Part shown: one piece after another, positions 6,725-14,895 of the stretch | Numbering within the stretch: position 1 is the stretch's first letter | Layout: each line of letters begins with the position of its first letter | Translations under genes and position numbers: made by a program | The notes under the pieces: generated by a model | The model's input: the letters and a program-made list of their open reading frames with translations, nothing else | Told to the model about the DNA's origin: nothing | The model's database searches: none | Source: Atopobiaceae bacterium | Lineage (GTDB): Bacteria; Actinomycetota; Coriobacteriia; Coriobacteriales; Atopobiaceae | Length of the DNA: 30,892 bases | Direction: 5' to 3' | NCBI GenBank assembly: GCA_017510875.1 | Contig: JAFWLX010000169.1 | Location: forward strand, 1 to 30,892

Positions 6725-9373
6725 TTAGTCCTCGTAGCTCGAGGCCGGACGGTCGTAGTAGGCGTCGAGGTAGATTTCCTTGATCTCGCTGATGAGCGGA
6801 TAGCGCGGGTTGGCGCCGGTGCACTGGTCGTTGAAGGCGTTCTCGCTCATCTCGTCGAGCGTGTCGAGGAAGTACTGCTCGTCCACGCCGTACTCGGCGA
6901 TGGTCTTCTTGACGCCCACGTGCTCCTTCAGGTCCTCGATGCCAGCGATGAAGTTCTCGAAGACCTCGTCGTCGGTAGCGCCGTCAAAGCCGCAGGCGCG
7001 ACCAAACTCGACGTAGCGTTCCTTGGCGTGCGGGTACTCGTACTGGCTGAAGCTGCCCATCTTGGTCGGACGCTCGGCGGCGTTGTAGCGCATGACGCGC
7101 GTGAGGATGATCGCGTTTGCCCAGCCGTGCGGGATGTGGTGGTAGGCGCCCAGCTTGTGAGCCATGGAGTGGTTGACGCCCAGGAAGGCGTTGGCAAAGG
7201 CCATGCCTGCCAGGCAGCTGGCGTTGGCCATGTGGTCGCGGGCCTCCAGGTCATCGGGGTTGTCGTAGGCGCGAGCCAGGTACTTGAACACCAAGGCGCC
7301 AGCGCGCAGGGCCAGCGGGTCGGTGTAGTCACTCGCCATGATCGAGACGTAGGCCTCCATCGCGTGGGTAAGCACGTCAACGCCCGAGGCGGAGGTCAGG
7401 CCCTTGGGCTGGCTCATCATGTTGTTGGTGTCCACGATGGCCATGTTGGGCAGCAGCTGGTAGTCGGCCAGCGGCCACTTGATGCCAGTCTCGGCGTCGG
7501 TGATGATGGCGAACGGCGTGCACTCCGATCCTGTGCCGGAGCTGGTGGGGATGGCCACGAAGTAGCACTTGTTCCCCATCTGCGGATAGGGGTAGATGCG
7601 CTTGCGGATGTCCATGAAGTTCATGGCCATGTCCTCGAAGCGAGCCTCTGGATGCTCGTACATGAGCCACATGATCTTGGCTGCATCCATGGCGGAGCCA
7701 CCGCCTACGGCAATGATCGTATCGGGCTCGAAGGAGCTGAGCTGCTTCACACCCTCCTGCGCGCACTGCAGCGTGGGGTCGGGGGCGACATCGTAGAAGC
7801 AGGCGTGGGCGATGCCCATCTCATCGAGCTTGGACTCGATCTGCTTGGTGAAGCCGCTCTTGTACAAGAAGGAGTCGGTCACGATGAAGGCGCGCTTCTT
7901 GCCCATGATGGTGCCCAGCTCGTCGAGCGCCACCGGCATGCAGCCGCGCTTGAAGTAGACCTTCTCGGGCACGCGGTACCACAGCATGTTCTCTCGCCTC
8001 TCTGCCACCGTCTTGACGTTGATCAGGTGCTTGACGCCCACGTTCTCGGAGACGGAGTTGCCGCCCCACGAGCCGCAGCCCAGCGTGAGGGACGGGGCCA
8101 GCTTGAAGTTGTACAGGTCGCCGATGCCGCCGTGGCTGGAGGGAGTGTTGACCAGGATGCGGCAGGTCTTCATAGCGGCGGCGTGCTTGGCCATCTTCTC
8201 GGTCTCGCGCGTGTCGATGTAGAGCGAGCTGGTGTGACCGTAACCGCCGTCGGCCACGAGGCGCTCGGACTTGGCGATGGCCTCGTCGAAGGTGTCGGCG
8301 TGATACATTGCCAGAACCGGCGAGAGCTTCTCGTGCGCGAACTCCTCGGTGATGTCGACGCTCTCGACCTCGCCGATGAGGATCTTGGTGCTCTGCGGCA
8401 CCTTGACGCCGGCCATCTCGGCGATGGCGGCGGCACGCTGCCCCACGATGCGGGCGTTGAGCTTGCCGTTGATGATGATGGTCTTGCGGACGCGGTCGAG
8501 CTCCTCGCCCTCCAGGAAGTAGCAGCCACGGAGCTTGAACTCGGCCTTCGCGGCGGCGTAGGCCTCGTCGCCCACCACGGTCACGCTCTGCTCGGAGGCG
8601 CAGATCATGCCGTTGTCGAAGGTCTTGGAGTGGATGATGGAGTTGACGGCCATGCGCACGTCCGCCGTGCTGTCGATGATGACCGGGGTGTTGCCCGCGC
8701 CCACACCAAGGGCCGGCGTACCGGAGCTGTAGGCCGCCTTGACCATGCCAGGGCCACCGGTGGCCAGGATGATGTCGGACTCGGCCATGAGAACCTGGGT
8801 GTTTTCGAGCGAGAGTGCCTCAATCCAGCCGACGAGGTGCTCGGGTGCGCCGGCGGCCACGGCGGCGTCATTGACGATGCGCGCTGCCTCAGCCGTGCAG
8901 CCCTTGGCGCGCGGGTGCGGGCTGATCATGATGGCGTTGCGGGTCTTCAGCGCGATGAGGCACTTGAAGATGGCCGTCGAGGTGGGGTTGGTGGTGGGGA
9001 TGACCGCGCCGATGATGCCGATGGGCTCGGCAATCTTCTTGATGCCAAAGACGGGGTCCTCCTCGATGACGCCGCAGGTCAAGGTGTCCTTGTAGGCGTT
9101 GTAGATGTATTCGGAGGCGTAGTGGTTCTTGGTGACCTTATCCTCCACGCAGCCCATGCCGGTCTCCTCCACGGCCATCTTGGCCAGAGGAATGCGGGCC
9201 TTGTTCGCGGCCATGGCCGCCTCGAAGAAGATCTTGTCCACCTGCTCCTGAGTGAAGGTCGCAAACTCCTTTTGCGCCTCGCGCATGAGGGCAAGCTTCT
9301 CGAGAAGCTCCTCGTTGCTTCTCACGACGAGGGCCGCGCCGTCATCAAAGACGGTCTTGGTCTCTTCGGACAT
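6725..9373 (-). CDS. adhE: Bifunctional acetaldehyde/alcohol dehydrogenase AdhE
   Basis: AdhE reduces acetyl-CoA to acetaldehyde and then ethanol with two NADH, regenerating NAD+ in anaerobic fermentation; in other bacteria it forms long cytoplasmic spirosomes. The 882-residue product is full length. The N-terminal ALDH domain (about 1-440) carries the catalytic Cys258 in GMICASEQ and the PTTNPTSTAIFK motif. The C-terminal iron-dependent ADH domain (about 450-870) has GGGSAMDAAKIMW, DVLTHAMEAY and the metal-ligand region GVNHSMAHKLGA followed by HIPHG. The start at 9373 follows GGGGGAT. It is separated from deoR by a 192-base gap in which I found no clear sigma-70 promoter or Rex operator, so its control is not visible. 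Confidence 0.97.
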   Translation of the reverse strand: MSEETKTVFDDGAALVVRSNEELLEKLALMREAQKEFATFTQEQVDKIFFEAAMAANKARIPLAKMAVEETGMGCVEDKVTKNHYASEYIYNAYKDTLTCGVIEEDPVFGIKKIAEPIGIIGAVIPTTNPTSTAIFKCLIALKTRNAIMISPHPRAKGCTAEAARIVNDAAVAAGAPEHLVGWIEALSLENTQVLMAESDIILATGGPGMVKAAYSSGTPALGVGAGNTPVIIDSTADVRMAVNSIIHSKTFDNGMICASEQSVTVVGDEAYAAAKAEFKLRGCYFLEGEELDRVRKTIIINGKLNARIVGQRAAAIAEMAGVKVPQSTKILIGEVESVDITEEFAHEKLSPVLAMYHADTFDEAIAKSERLVADGGYGHTSSLYIDTRETEKMAKHAAAMKTCRILVNTPSSHGGIGDLYNFKLAPSLTLGCGSWGGNSVSENVGVKHLINVKTVAERRENMLWYRVPEKVYFKRGCMPVALDELGTIMGKKRAFIVTDSFLYKSGFTKQIESKLDEMGIAHACFYDVAPDPTLQCAQEGVKQLSSFEPDTIIAVGGGSAMDAAKIMWLMYEHPEARFEDMAMNFMDIRKRIYPYPQMGNKCYFVAIPTSSGTGSECTPFAIITDAETGIKWPLADYQLLPNMAIVDTNNMMSQPKGLTSASGVDVLTHAMEAYVSIMASDYTDPLALRAGALVFKYLARAYDNPDDLEARDHMANASCLAGMAFANAFLGVNHSMAHKLGAYHHIPHGWANAIILTRVMRYNAAERPTKMGSFSQYEYPHAKERYVEFGRACGFDGATDDEVFENFIAGIEDLKEHVGVKKTIAEYGVDEQYFLDTLDEMSENAFNDQCTGANPRYPLISEIKEIYLDAYYDRPASSYED

Positions 9374-9565
9374 TAATGATCCCCCTTCTCTGAAACGAAC
9401 GTGATAGAAACTGATCGTGCGTCGAATACGTCATGTTGATCTGACGGCGTAGGGCTGACGCGCTTCCTATGATCTTCGCTGCGCTGAGACACCGTGGGCA
9501 CGACGCGGACGTACGAATGACCTCCCCGCACGCACCTGCCCGTGGCAGCGCGCCAGCGCAACTCC

Positions 9566-10324
9566 TTAGAGCAGCGTAACAGATGCGTCCTCGCAGGCAC
9601 TGACGAATTCGTCAGACAGTCCCCCATCAGAGACCACGGTGTCCACCTGCTGCAATCCGCATATCCTGAACGTGGATGGTCTGCCCTCCTTGCTCGAGTC
9701 CATGAGGACGATGCACTTGTGCGAACGCTCGACCAAGGTGGCCTTGAAGACCGCCTCGTCATCCGAGCCACATGAGAAGCCCTCGCCGCGCTGGTAGCCT
9801 GTCACACCCAAGAACACCTGGTCAAACCTCATCGAACGCACCGACTCGATAGCACGTGCGCCCGTGGTACTCATGGAATAGCAGTTGAGGCGACCTCCCA
9901 CCACGAGGGTCATGACCCGCTCGAAGCGCGCAAGCTCGGAGGCCACGGTGAGCGAGTTGGTAAACACCAGCAGCTCCATGTCCTCCATCGCCGCGGCAAG
10001 CGCCGTGGTCGTACTTCCCGAGTCAATGAATATGGTGCGGCCCTCTCGAACGAGGCCGGCAGCCTTCTGTGCGATGGCCGTCTTCTCGGCCAAACGCCTG
10101 CCCACACGGCGTGCAAGCAGGTCGTCAGTACCCACCGCAAAGCCCACGGACTTGGCTCCACCATGAACCCTGATGATCTGGTGGTTTTGGTCAAGCGTCT
10201 TGAGGTCGGTTCGCAAGGTCATCTCGCTGACGTCGGGAAACGCATGCTTCAGCTGGGCAAAGGTGACGCTGCCCTCATTATTGATGAAATCAACAATGAG
10301 CTCTCGGCGCTCGGCCATAGCCAT
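9566..10324 (-). CDS. DeoR-family sugar-phosphate-responsive regulator
   Basis: The 252-residue product has an N-terminal DeoR winged helix-turn-helix (about residues 1-60, AERRELIVDFINNEGSV then VSEMTLRTDLKTLD) and a C-terminal DeoRC sugar-phosphate-sensor domain with the typical IFIDSGSTTTALA and VFTNSLTVASEL motifs. Members usually repress sugar operons and release DNA on binding a phosphorylated sugar. The start at 10324 is chosen because GGGAGGAGAG lies just upstream; a longer frame exists. It lies 122 bases downstream of the SorE-like gene on the same strand, so it is the best candidate to bind the paired motifs at 11763 and 11972. Inference, not shown by sequence. Confidence 0.9.
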   Translation of the reverse strand: MAMAERRELIVDFINNEGSVTFAQLKHAFPDVSEMTLRTDLKTLDQNHQIIRVHGGAKSVGFAVGTDDLLARRVGRRLAEKTAIAQKAAGLVREGRTIFIDSGSTTTALAAAMEDMELLVFTNSLTVASELARFERVMTLVVGGRLNCYSMSTTGARAIESVRSMRFDQVFLGVTGYQRGEGFSCGSDDEAVFKATLVERSHKCIVLMDSSKEGRPSTFRICGLQQVDTVVSDGGLSDEFVSACEDASVTLL

Positions 10325-10401
10325 GCTACTCTCCTCCCGCTCGCTTATGCACATATCCTCTCCTTCATGATATCGCATGAGGTGCCCCATTCCGTCAGAC
10401 G

Positions 10402-10431
10402 GGGGCGATGGGACGCAAATCCCATCGCCCC
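10402..10431. terminator. 12-bp hairpin after the SorE-like gene
   Basis: The perfect arms GGGGCGATGGGA (10402-10413) and its complement (10420-10431) enclose a six-base loop. It starts 16 bases past the dehydrogenase stop. It lacks a long U-tract, so it may terminate only partly and lower transcription into deoR. Confidence 0.55.
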
Positions 10432-10446
10432 GCGTTATCTTGGTCG

Positions 10447-11709
10447 CTACTCAGCCCAATGCTCCAGCAGGTAGCGCTCCGCCTCCGGGCACCAGAGGCC
10501 ATTGTTGCCTTCGACGATGTCGGCGAGGCCCGCATAGCGCTCGTCCTCGTCAGCCTTGCTCCGCAGCTCGTCCAGCGCTATGAGCGGCATGGAGATGTGC
10601 GTGTAGATGAGCTTCTTGCCGCCAGCGATGGAGGGCAGGTTGCAGGTGGCCTCGGCGGCTGCGTCAAGACCGCCGATGTGGGTGACCATGACAGCCGGGT
10701 CGATGCGGCCAGCCGCCGTCAGCTCGAGCGACTCGACCATGTCGGCCGTGTTGCCGCCCGTGGTTCCCATGACGTGCGTGGAGTTGTAGTGCACGTCATA
10801 GAAGTTGATGGGCGCCTTGAACTGGGTGTCCGTCGGGCCCGCAAAGAAGTTGAGGCAGCCGTCGCGACCAAGGATGGCGCTGGACTGCTCGATGACCGCA
10901 GTCACCGGCGCGTAGCACAGCACGTCGTCGTAACCCTTGCCGCCCGTGATGGCGCGCAGCTCGGCCACGGGGTCGTCCATCTCGCCCGTGTTGACGAAGT
11001 GCAGCTCGACGCCCGTCTCCTCCTTGACCTGCTCGGGCGGGAACAGGCTGGCCGCACGGTCGAGACGCTCCTGGTTGATGTCGGTCACCACAAGGAGGCC
11101 GGGCTTGCGATCACGATGCAGCGCATAGGTGAGTGCGCCCAGGCCCATCGGGCCCGCACCGGCGGTGATGGCAAGGTTGCCACCCTCACGGATGCCCATC
11201 TCGTGGGTGTAGACGCCCATCTGCGTGTGATAGGCCGCGTTGAGCGCGCCGACGGAGCAGGAGAGCGGCTCGGCAAGGGACGCCTGGTAGTACGCCTCGC
11301 CCTCGTAGACGAGGAAGCTGTTGGTGGCAAATATCTCCTGCGGCAGGATGCAATAGGTAGCATCTCCCCCGCAGAACTCATAGGAGTAGCCCGGAGAATC
11401 CATCGAGCCCTTGTAGTTGATGGCAGGCTGGATGGTGAACTTCTGGCCCGGGTGGTAGAGGTCGGCATACTTGGCCCCAACCTCAACGATGTTACCCGCA
11501 AACTCATGGCCTGTGATGGGCGGATGCTCGGCGGCGTCCTCATGCACCCGCTTATGCTCGGTGCCAAGCTTGGCCATCTTGTAGGTTGACATGCAGATGG
11601 AGTCAGATATGACCTCGACCAGCATCTCGTCGTCGGCGATCTGGGGAAGCTCGAACTCCTCCAGCCTCAGATCCATCGCCGCATGCAACCTCACTGCTTT
11701 TGCCTTCAT
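10447..11709 (-). CDS. SorE-like zinc-dependent hexitol/ketose-phosphate dehydrogenase
   Basis: The 420-residue product belongs to the medium-chain (MDR) dehydrogenases. Residue patterns along its length match L-sorbose-1-phosphate reductase (SorE-type): RLEEFELPQIADDEML, SDSICMSTYKMAKLG, GHEFAGNIVEVG, PGYSYEFCGGDATY, EPLSCSVGALNAAYH, the Rossmann stretch GAGPMGLGALTYALH, and DGCLNFFAGP followed by FKAPINFYDVHY. The likely reaction is NAD(P)-dependent interconversion of a ketose phosphate and a hexitol phosphate in the cytoplasm. The exact substrate is open: sorbose-1-P, or mannitol/glucitol phosphate given the mannitol-type PTS next door. The start at 11709 has GGAGGGG eight bases upstream. 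It is divergent from the PTS gene. Confidence 0.85.
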   Translation of the reverse strand: MKAKAVRLHAAMDLRLEEFELPQIADDEMLVEVISDSICMSTYKMAKLGTEHKRVHEDAAEHPPITGHEFAGNIVEVGAKYADLYHPGQKFTIQPAINYKGSMDSPGYSYEFCGGDATYCILPQEIFATNSFLVYEGEAYYQASLAEPLSCSVGALNAAYHTQMGVYTHEMGIREGGNLAITAGAGPMGLGALTYALHRDRKPGLLVVTDINQERLDRAASLFPPEQVKEETGVELHFVNTGEMDDPVAELRAITGGKGYDDVLCYAPVTAVIEQSSAILGRDGCLNFFAGPTDTQFKAPINFYDVHYNSTHVMGTTGGNTADMVESLELTAAGRIDPAVMVTHIGGLDAAAEATCNLPSIAGGKKLIYTHISMPLIALDELRSKADEDERYAGLADIVEGNNGLWCPEAERYLLEHWAE

Positions 11710-11762
11710 GGATGGAACCCCTCCCATACGTTGTGCGCCTTGCGCAATTCTGTTGGAATGAC

Positions 11763-11781
11763 TGTTGTTTCAACACCTTGC
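11763..11781. promoter_or_regulatory. Putative operator 1 of the divergent hexitol promoters
   Basis: The 19-bp motif TGTTGTTTCAACACCTTGC matches the one at 11972-11990 at 17 of 19 positions. It lies just past the -10 box of the minus-strand promoter, over the expected start point, as a repressor site would. It contains the partial palindrome GTTG-TTT-CAAC. Confidence 0.6.
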
Positions 11782-11786
11782 TTAGC

Positions 11787-11814
11787 ATTCTACTTATCAA
11801 TTCAACATTGTCAA
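11787..11814 (-). promoter_or_regulatory. Sigma-70 promoter of the SorE-like gene
   Basis: Read on the minus strand, TTGACA (11814-11809), a 16-base spacer and TAGAAT (11792-11787) form a near-consensus promoter. The 5' leader to the start at 11709 would be about 70 bases. The putative operator begins five bases past the -10 box. Confidence 0.65.
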
Positions 11815-11936
11815 GTGTTTAAACTGAAAGTTTTGCTCTAAAGGCCATGCCTCTTCTGGCAACACCGACTGCCTTTACTTTTATACCGTTTACCTGCCTA
11901 TTAGCGGCTAGCTTCCGGTTTCTTGCCAAAAGTTTC

Positions 11937-11965
11937 TTGCACTTTTATTTCAAAAGGTCTAGAGT
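11937..11965 (+). promoter_or_regulatory. Sigma-70 promoter of the PTS EIICBA gene
   Basis: TTGCAC (11937-11942), a 17-base spacer and TAGAGT (11960-11965) form a moderate promoter. The operator motif starts six bases past the -10 box, the same geometry as on the opposite promoter. Confidence 0.5.
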
Positions 11966-11971
11966 CTGAAT

Positions 11972-12002
11972 TGTCGTTTCAACACCTTACATAACAACGA
12001 CA
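11972..12002. promoter_or_regulatory. Putative operator 2 with flanking inverted repeat
   Basis: The 19-bp motif TGTCGTTTCAACACCTTAC (11972-11990) repeats operator 1. Here its first seven bases, TGTCGTT, are also mirrored by AACGACA at 11996-12002, giving a 31-bp inverted-repeat element over the predicted start point. Confidence 0.6.
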
Positions 12003-12030
12003 TTCACGCACCACAACGAAGGAGAGGGAA

Positions 12031-13890
12031 ATGGCAGACATTCGAGCAGGAATAGCCAAGTTTGGCAAGTTCCTCAGCGGCATGGTCATGCCCAATATCG
12101 GTGCCTTTATCGCATGGGGTTTCCTTACGGCACTGTTCATCGAGACGGGCTGGCTGCCAAATGCGCAGCTGGCCGAAATGGTTTCGCCCATTCTTAAGTA
12201 CCTGATTCCCGTCATGATCGCCGGCCAGGGTGGCCAGGCCATCGCAGGCCAGCGCGGTCGCGTCATCGGTTCCATCGCCGTCATGGGCGCCATCGTTGGA
12301 TCCGACTACACCATGCTCATGGGCGCCATGGTCATGGGTCCGCTCGCCGGCTTCGTCATCAAGAAGTGGGACGAGTGGGCAGCCAACTGGAAGCCCGCCG
12401 GCCTCGAGATGCTCGTAGACAACTTCTCGCTCGGCATCCTGGGCATGCTGCTCGCCATAGCTGGCTACTACGGCGTAGGCCCCTTCATGGGCGGCATCCT
12501 GGTAGTGCTGCAGGCAGGCGTCGAGATGCTTGTCAACGCACACGTGCTTCCGCTTCTGGCCATCTTCATCGAGCCGGCCAAGGTGCTGTTCCTCAACAAC
12601 GCCATCGGCAACGGCGTGTTCGTGCCCATCGCGACCGAGCAGGCCAAGGAAGCCGGCCAGTCCATCATGTACATGCTTGAGTCCAACCCCGGCCCCGGCC
12701 TCGGCGTGCTCCTTGCCTACTGCTTCTTCTGCAAGGACCAAGCGACCAAGCAATCCGCGCCCGGCGCCATCATCATCCACTTCCTTGGCGGCATCCATGA
12801 GATCTACTTCCTGTATGTCCTCATGAACCCCAGGGTCATCATCGCCCCAATCGTGGGCAACATGGTCTCCATCCTGCTCTTCAGCGTCTTTGGCTGCGGC
12901 CTAGTTGGCCCCGCCTCCCCCGGCTCCATCATCGCCTTCATGGCTATGGCGCCTCAGGGCCAGACCATCCCAATCCTGCTTGGCGTGCTCGCAGGCGCTG
13001 CCGTGTCGTTCGTCATCGCTTCGCCCATCGTCCGCGCCTCTGACGTCTCCGACCTCGCCTCCGCGCAGGCCACTGTCTCCAGCATGAAGAGCGGCGACTC
13101 CGCCACGAACGCAAGCGCTGGCTTTGGTGACAAGATCGTCTTTGCCTGCGACGCTGGCATGGGCTCCTCCGCCATGGGCGCAACCCGCTTCCGCAACCGC
13201 ATCAAGCTGGACCGTCCCGACCTCATCGTGGAACACGCCTCCGTGGACGAGGTCCCCGCAGACGCAAGCATCGTCGTCGTGCAGGCAAACCTTGCCGACC
13301 GTGCTCGCAAGAGCGCCCCGCAGGCCCAGTTCGTGGTCATCAACAACTTCCTGTCCGACCCCAACCTCGACAATCTGTACAACTCGCTCGTGTCGGCCGC
13401 TGCGGCAGCTGGCGTCGGCGAGACCGATGACGCCATCCTCACCGAGAAGATCGAGTCTCCCAACGCGCCGAGCATCGCCATCGACCGCGCGGGCATCAAA
13501 CTCGGCTGCCCCTCAGTGAGCAAGGACGAGGCCATTCGCGCCTCTGGCGAGCTGCTCATGGCCCATGGCGCCGTTGACGCAAGCTACATCGACGCCATGC
13601 TCGAGCGCGAGCGCGTCCAGAGCGTCTACATGGGCATGGGCGTTGCCATCCCGCACGGCACCAACGAGGCAAAGGACTCCGTCAAGAAGACCTGCGTGAC
13701 CCTGCACCAGTATCCCAATGGCGTTGACTGGGGCGAGGAGAAGGCCTACCTGGTCTTTGGCATCGCCGGAGCCGGCGGAGAGCACCTGCAGGTGCTTGCC
13801 AACGTCGCTCGCGCCCTCGAGGACGAGGCGGTCGTCGAGAGGATGCGCACCACCGATGACGTCGACTGGCTGCTGCAGATTCTGAGCTAG
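12031..13890 (+). CDS. mtlA: Mannitol-type PTS transporter EIICBA (MtlA-like)
   Basis: The 619-residue product imports and phosphorylates a hexitol, using phosphate from HPr. The EIIC membrane domain (about residues 1-345) contains NAHVLP and GGIHEIYF, with Glu257 in the GIHE motif that binds substrate in E. coli MtlA. The EIIB domain starts near 365 and has the phosphocysteine Cys373 in ACDAGMGSSAMGAT. The EIIA domain (about 475-619) has the phosphohistidine His542 in VAIPHGTNEAK. All three domains are intact and in the usual C-B-A order. The start at 12031 follows AAGGAGAGGG. The divergent SorE-like gene and DeoR regulator suggest a joint pathway; no MtlD-type dehydrogenase is in the window. 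Confidence 0.94.
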   Translation: MADIRAGIAKFGKFLSGMVMPNIGAFIAWGFLTALFIETGWLPNAQLAEMVSPILKYLIPVMIAGQGGQAIAGQRGRVIGSIAVMGAIVGSDYTMLMGAMVMGPLAGFVIKKWDEWAANWKPAGLEMLVDNFSLGILGMLLAIAGYYGVGPFMGGILVVLQAGVEMLVNAHVLPLLAIFIEPAKVLFLNNAIGNGVFVPIATEQAKEAGQSIMYMLESNPGPGLGVLLAYCFFCKDQATKQSAPGAIIIHFLGGIHEIYFLYVLMNPRVIIAPIVGNMVSILLFSVFGCGLVGPASPGSIIAFMAMAPQGQTIPILLGVLAGAAVSFVIASPIVRASDVSDLASAQATVSSMKSGDSATNASAGFGDKIVFACDAGMGSSAMGATRFRNRIKLDRPDLIVEHASVDEVPADASIVVVQANLADRARKSAPQAQFVVINNFLSDPNLDNLYNSLVSAAAAAGVGETDDAILTEKIESPNAPSIAIDRAGIKLGCPSVSKDEAIRASGELLMAHGAVDASYIDAMLERERVQSVYMGMGVAIPHGTNEAKDSVKKTCVTLHQYPNGVDWGEEKAYLVFGIAGAGGEHLQVLANVARALEDEAVVERMRTTDDVDWLLQILS

Positions 13891-13905
13891 TCCCTCCCTT
13901 CCCTG

Positions 13906-13933
13906 TTGCCCGATGGTCCACAGCATCGGGCAA
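13906..13933 (+). terminator. Hairpin just after the PTS gene
   Basis: The arms TTGCCCGATG (13906-13915) and CATCGGGCAA (13924-13933) are perfect, with an eight-base loop, 16 bases past the stop codon. An A-run follows rather than a U-tract; it probably acts with the second hairpin beside it. Confidence 0.5.
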
Positions 13934-13942
13934 TGCAAAAGG

Positions 13943-13980
13943 CGCCGGAGCAGTCGAAAGGCTGCTCCGGCGTCCCCTTT
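13943..13980. terminator. Second, bidirectional hairpin between convergent genes
   Basis: The 11-bp perfect arms (13943-13953 and 13962-13972) are GC-rich and followed by TCCCCTTT on the plus strand; on the minus strand the sequence after the stem reads CTTTTGC. It can end both the PTS transcript and the HAD-gene transcript that converges on it. Confidence 0.65.
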
Positions 13981-14023
13981 GTGCAGAAAGCATCATCGCT
14001 GGCGGGCCAGCTCTCAGTTGTGC

Positions 14024-14677
14024 CTATCCTACCGCCCCTGCGGCAAGTTTGTCTCGCACCTCAAACAGGTCCGAGCAGATGAGCGCCGCGTTCTCCTTGG
14101 CAAAGTCGTCTGGGGCTATCATGTCGGGCACCATGATGGTTATGAAGCCGCCTGCCACACCCGCACGCACGCCCGAGAGGCTGTCCTCGAGCACCAGCGT
14201 GTGCGCAGGGTCAACGCCCATGGCCTCGGCCGTCTTGAGAAAGATGTCGGGCTCGGGCTTGGGATGGGCCATGCCCACGCCTGTGAACAGCTCGCCAAAG
14301 TACTCCTCCACACCACCATTGGCCAGGTTCATCCGTATGGCCTCAAGCGAGCTGGACGAGGCGACGGCCATGGGAATGCCCTGTTCCTTGAGGTAGGCAA
14401 GCAGCTCATCGAGGCCAGGCTTCTTGGGCACGCCCTGACGAATGCGCTCGTGGACCTTAGCGTAGGCCGTCTCGCGCACATAGGCCGCATCTACGTCCGG
14501 CACGAAGCGGTTGATAACCGCCTCCATGCTCTTGCCCGACGTGCCCCTCACCGCATCGGCAAGCCCATGGGGATACTCCTTCCCCACCGTTGCCAGCACC
14601 GGCGCCCAGGTCTCGGTCCAGATGGGCTCCGTGTCAAACATCAGGCCGTCCATGTCAAAAATCGCGCCTTCAAGCAT
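14024..14677 (-). CDS. HAD-superfamily phosphatase, beta-phosphoglucomutase-like
   Basis: The 217-residue product is a HAD subfamily IA hydrolase. Motif I is FDMDGLMFDTEP (nucleophile Asp8, acid/base Asp10), motif II is VASSSS, motif III is the Lys of HPKPEPD, and motif IV is LEDSLSGVRAG. The helical cap between motifs I and II is of the small type found in beta-phosphoglucomutase and sugar-phosphate phosphatases. The substrate cannot be assigned. The start at 14677 has GGAGG eight bases upstream. The 218 bases between it and glmM hold no gene that I can support. It is convergent with the PTS gene and on the same strand as glmM. Confidence 0.9.
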   Translation of the reverse strand: MLEGAIFDMDGLMFDTEPIWTETWAPVLATVGKEYPHGLADAVRGTSGKSMEAVINRFVPDVDAAYVRETAYAKVHERIRQGVPKKPGLDELLAYLKEQGIPMAVASSSSLEAIRMNLANGGVEEYFGELFTGVGMAHPKPEPDIFLKTAEAMGVDPAHTLVLEDSLSGVRAGVAGGFITIMVPDMIAPDDFAKENAALICSDLFEVRDKLAAGAVG

Positions 14678-14895
14678 TGTGCTGACCTCCTCGCTCGCGC
14701 CGTTTGCATCAATGACTCCAGTGTAGTGCATTACCTGCGCCCTCGATCTGCGAGCGGCCTGCGTATCGGGCGGAGGAGCGAAGCGATACGTGGCAACGTG
14801 CACAGGAGCCTTCCCCGTAGCCACCCACGCGAAAGCGGAGCGAAGGGCAATACGCCCCTCGCACCGCTCGAAAAGTCCCAGGAGATGGGTGGTCC
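14678..14895. other. Intergenic stretch with no recognised feature
   Basis: The 218 bases lie between the HAD gene and the glmM stop. An open minus-strand frame crosses it, but the predicted peptide is Arg/Pro-rich with no family resemblance and no ribosome site, so I see no gene here. The HAD promoter should be within it, but no clear -35/-10 pair is visible. Confidence 0.4.

Noticed and set aside
5801..9376. A 1191-codon open frame on the plus strand
   Set aside because: It is the exact antisense of adhE and the kinase gene, has a His/Val/Leu-biased composition typical of a mirror frame, and no ribosome site or family motif.
10408..11589. A 393-codon plus-strand frame
   Set aside because: It is antisense to the SorE-like gene, which has clear family motifs and a proper start.
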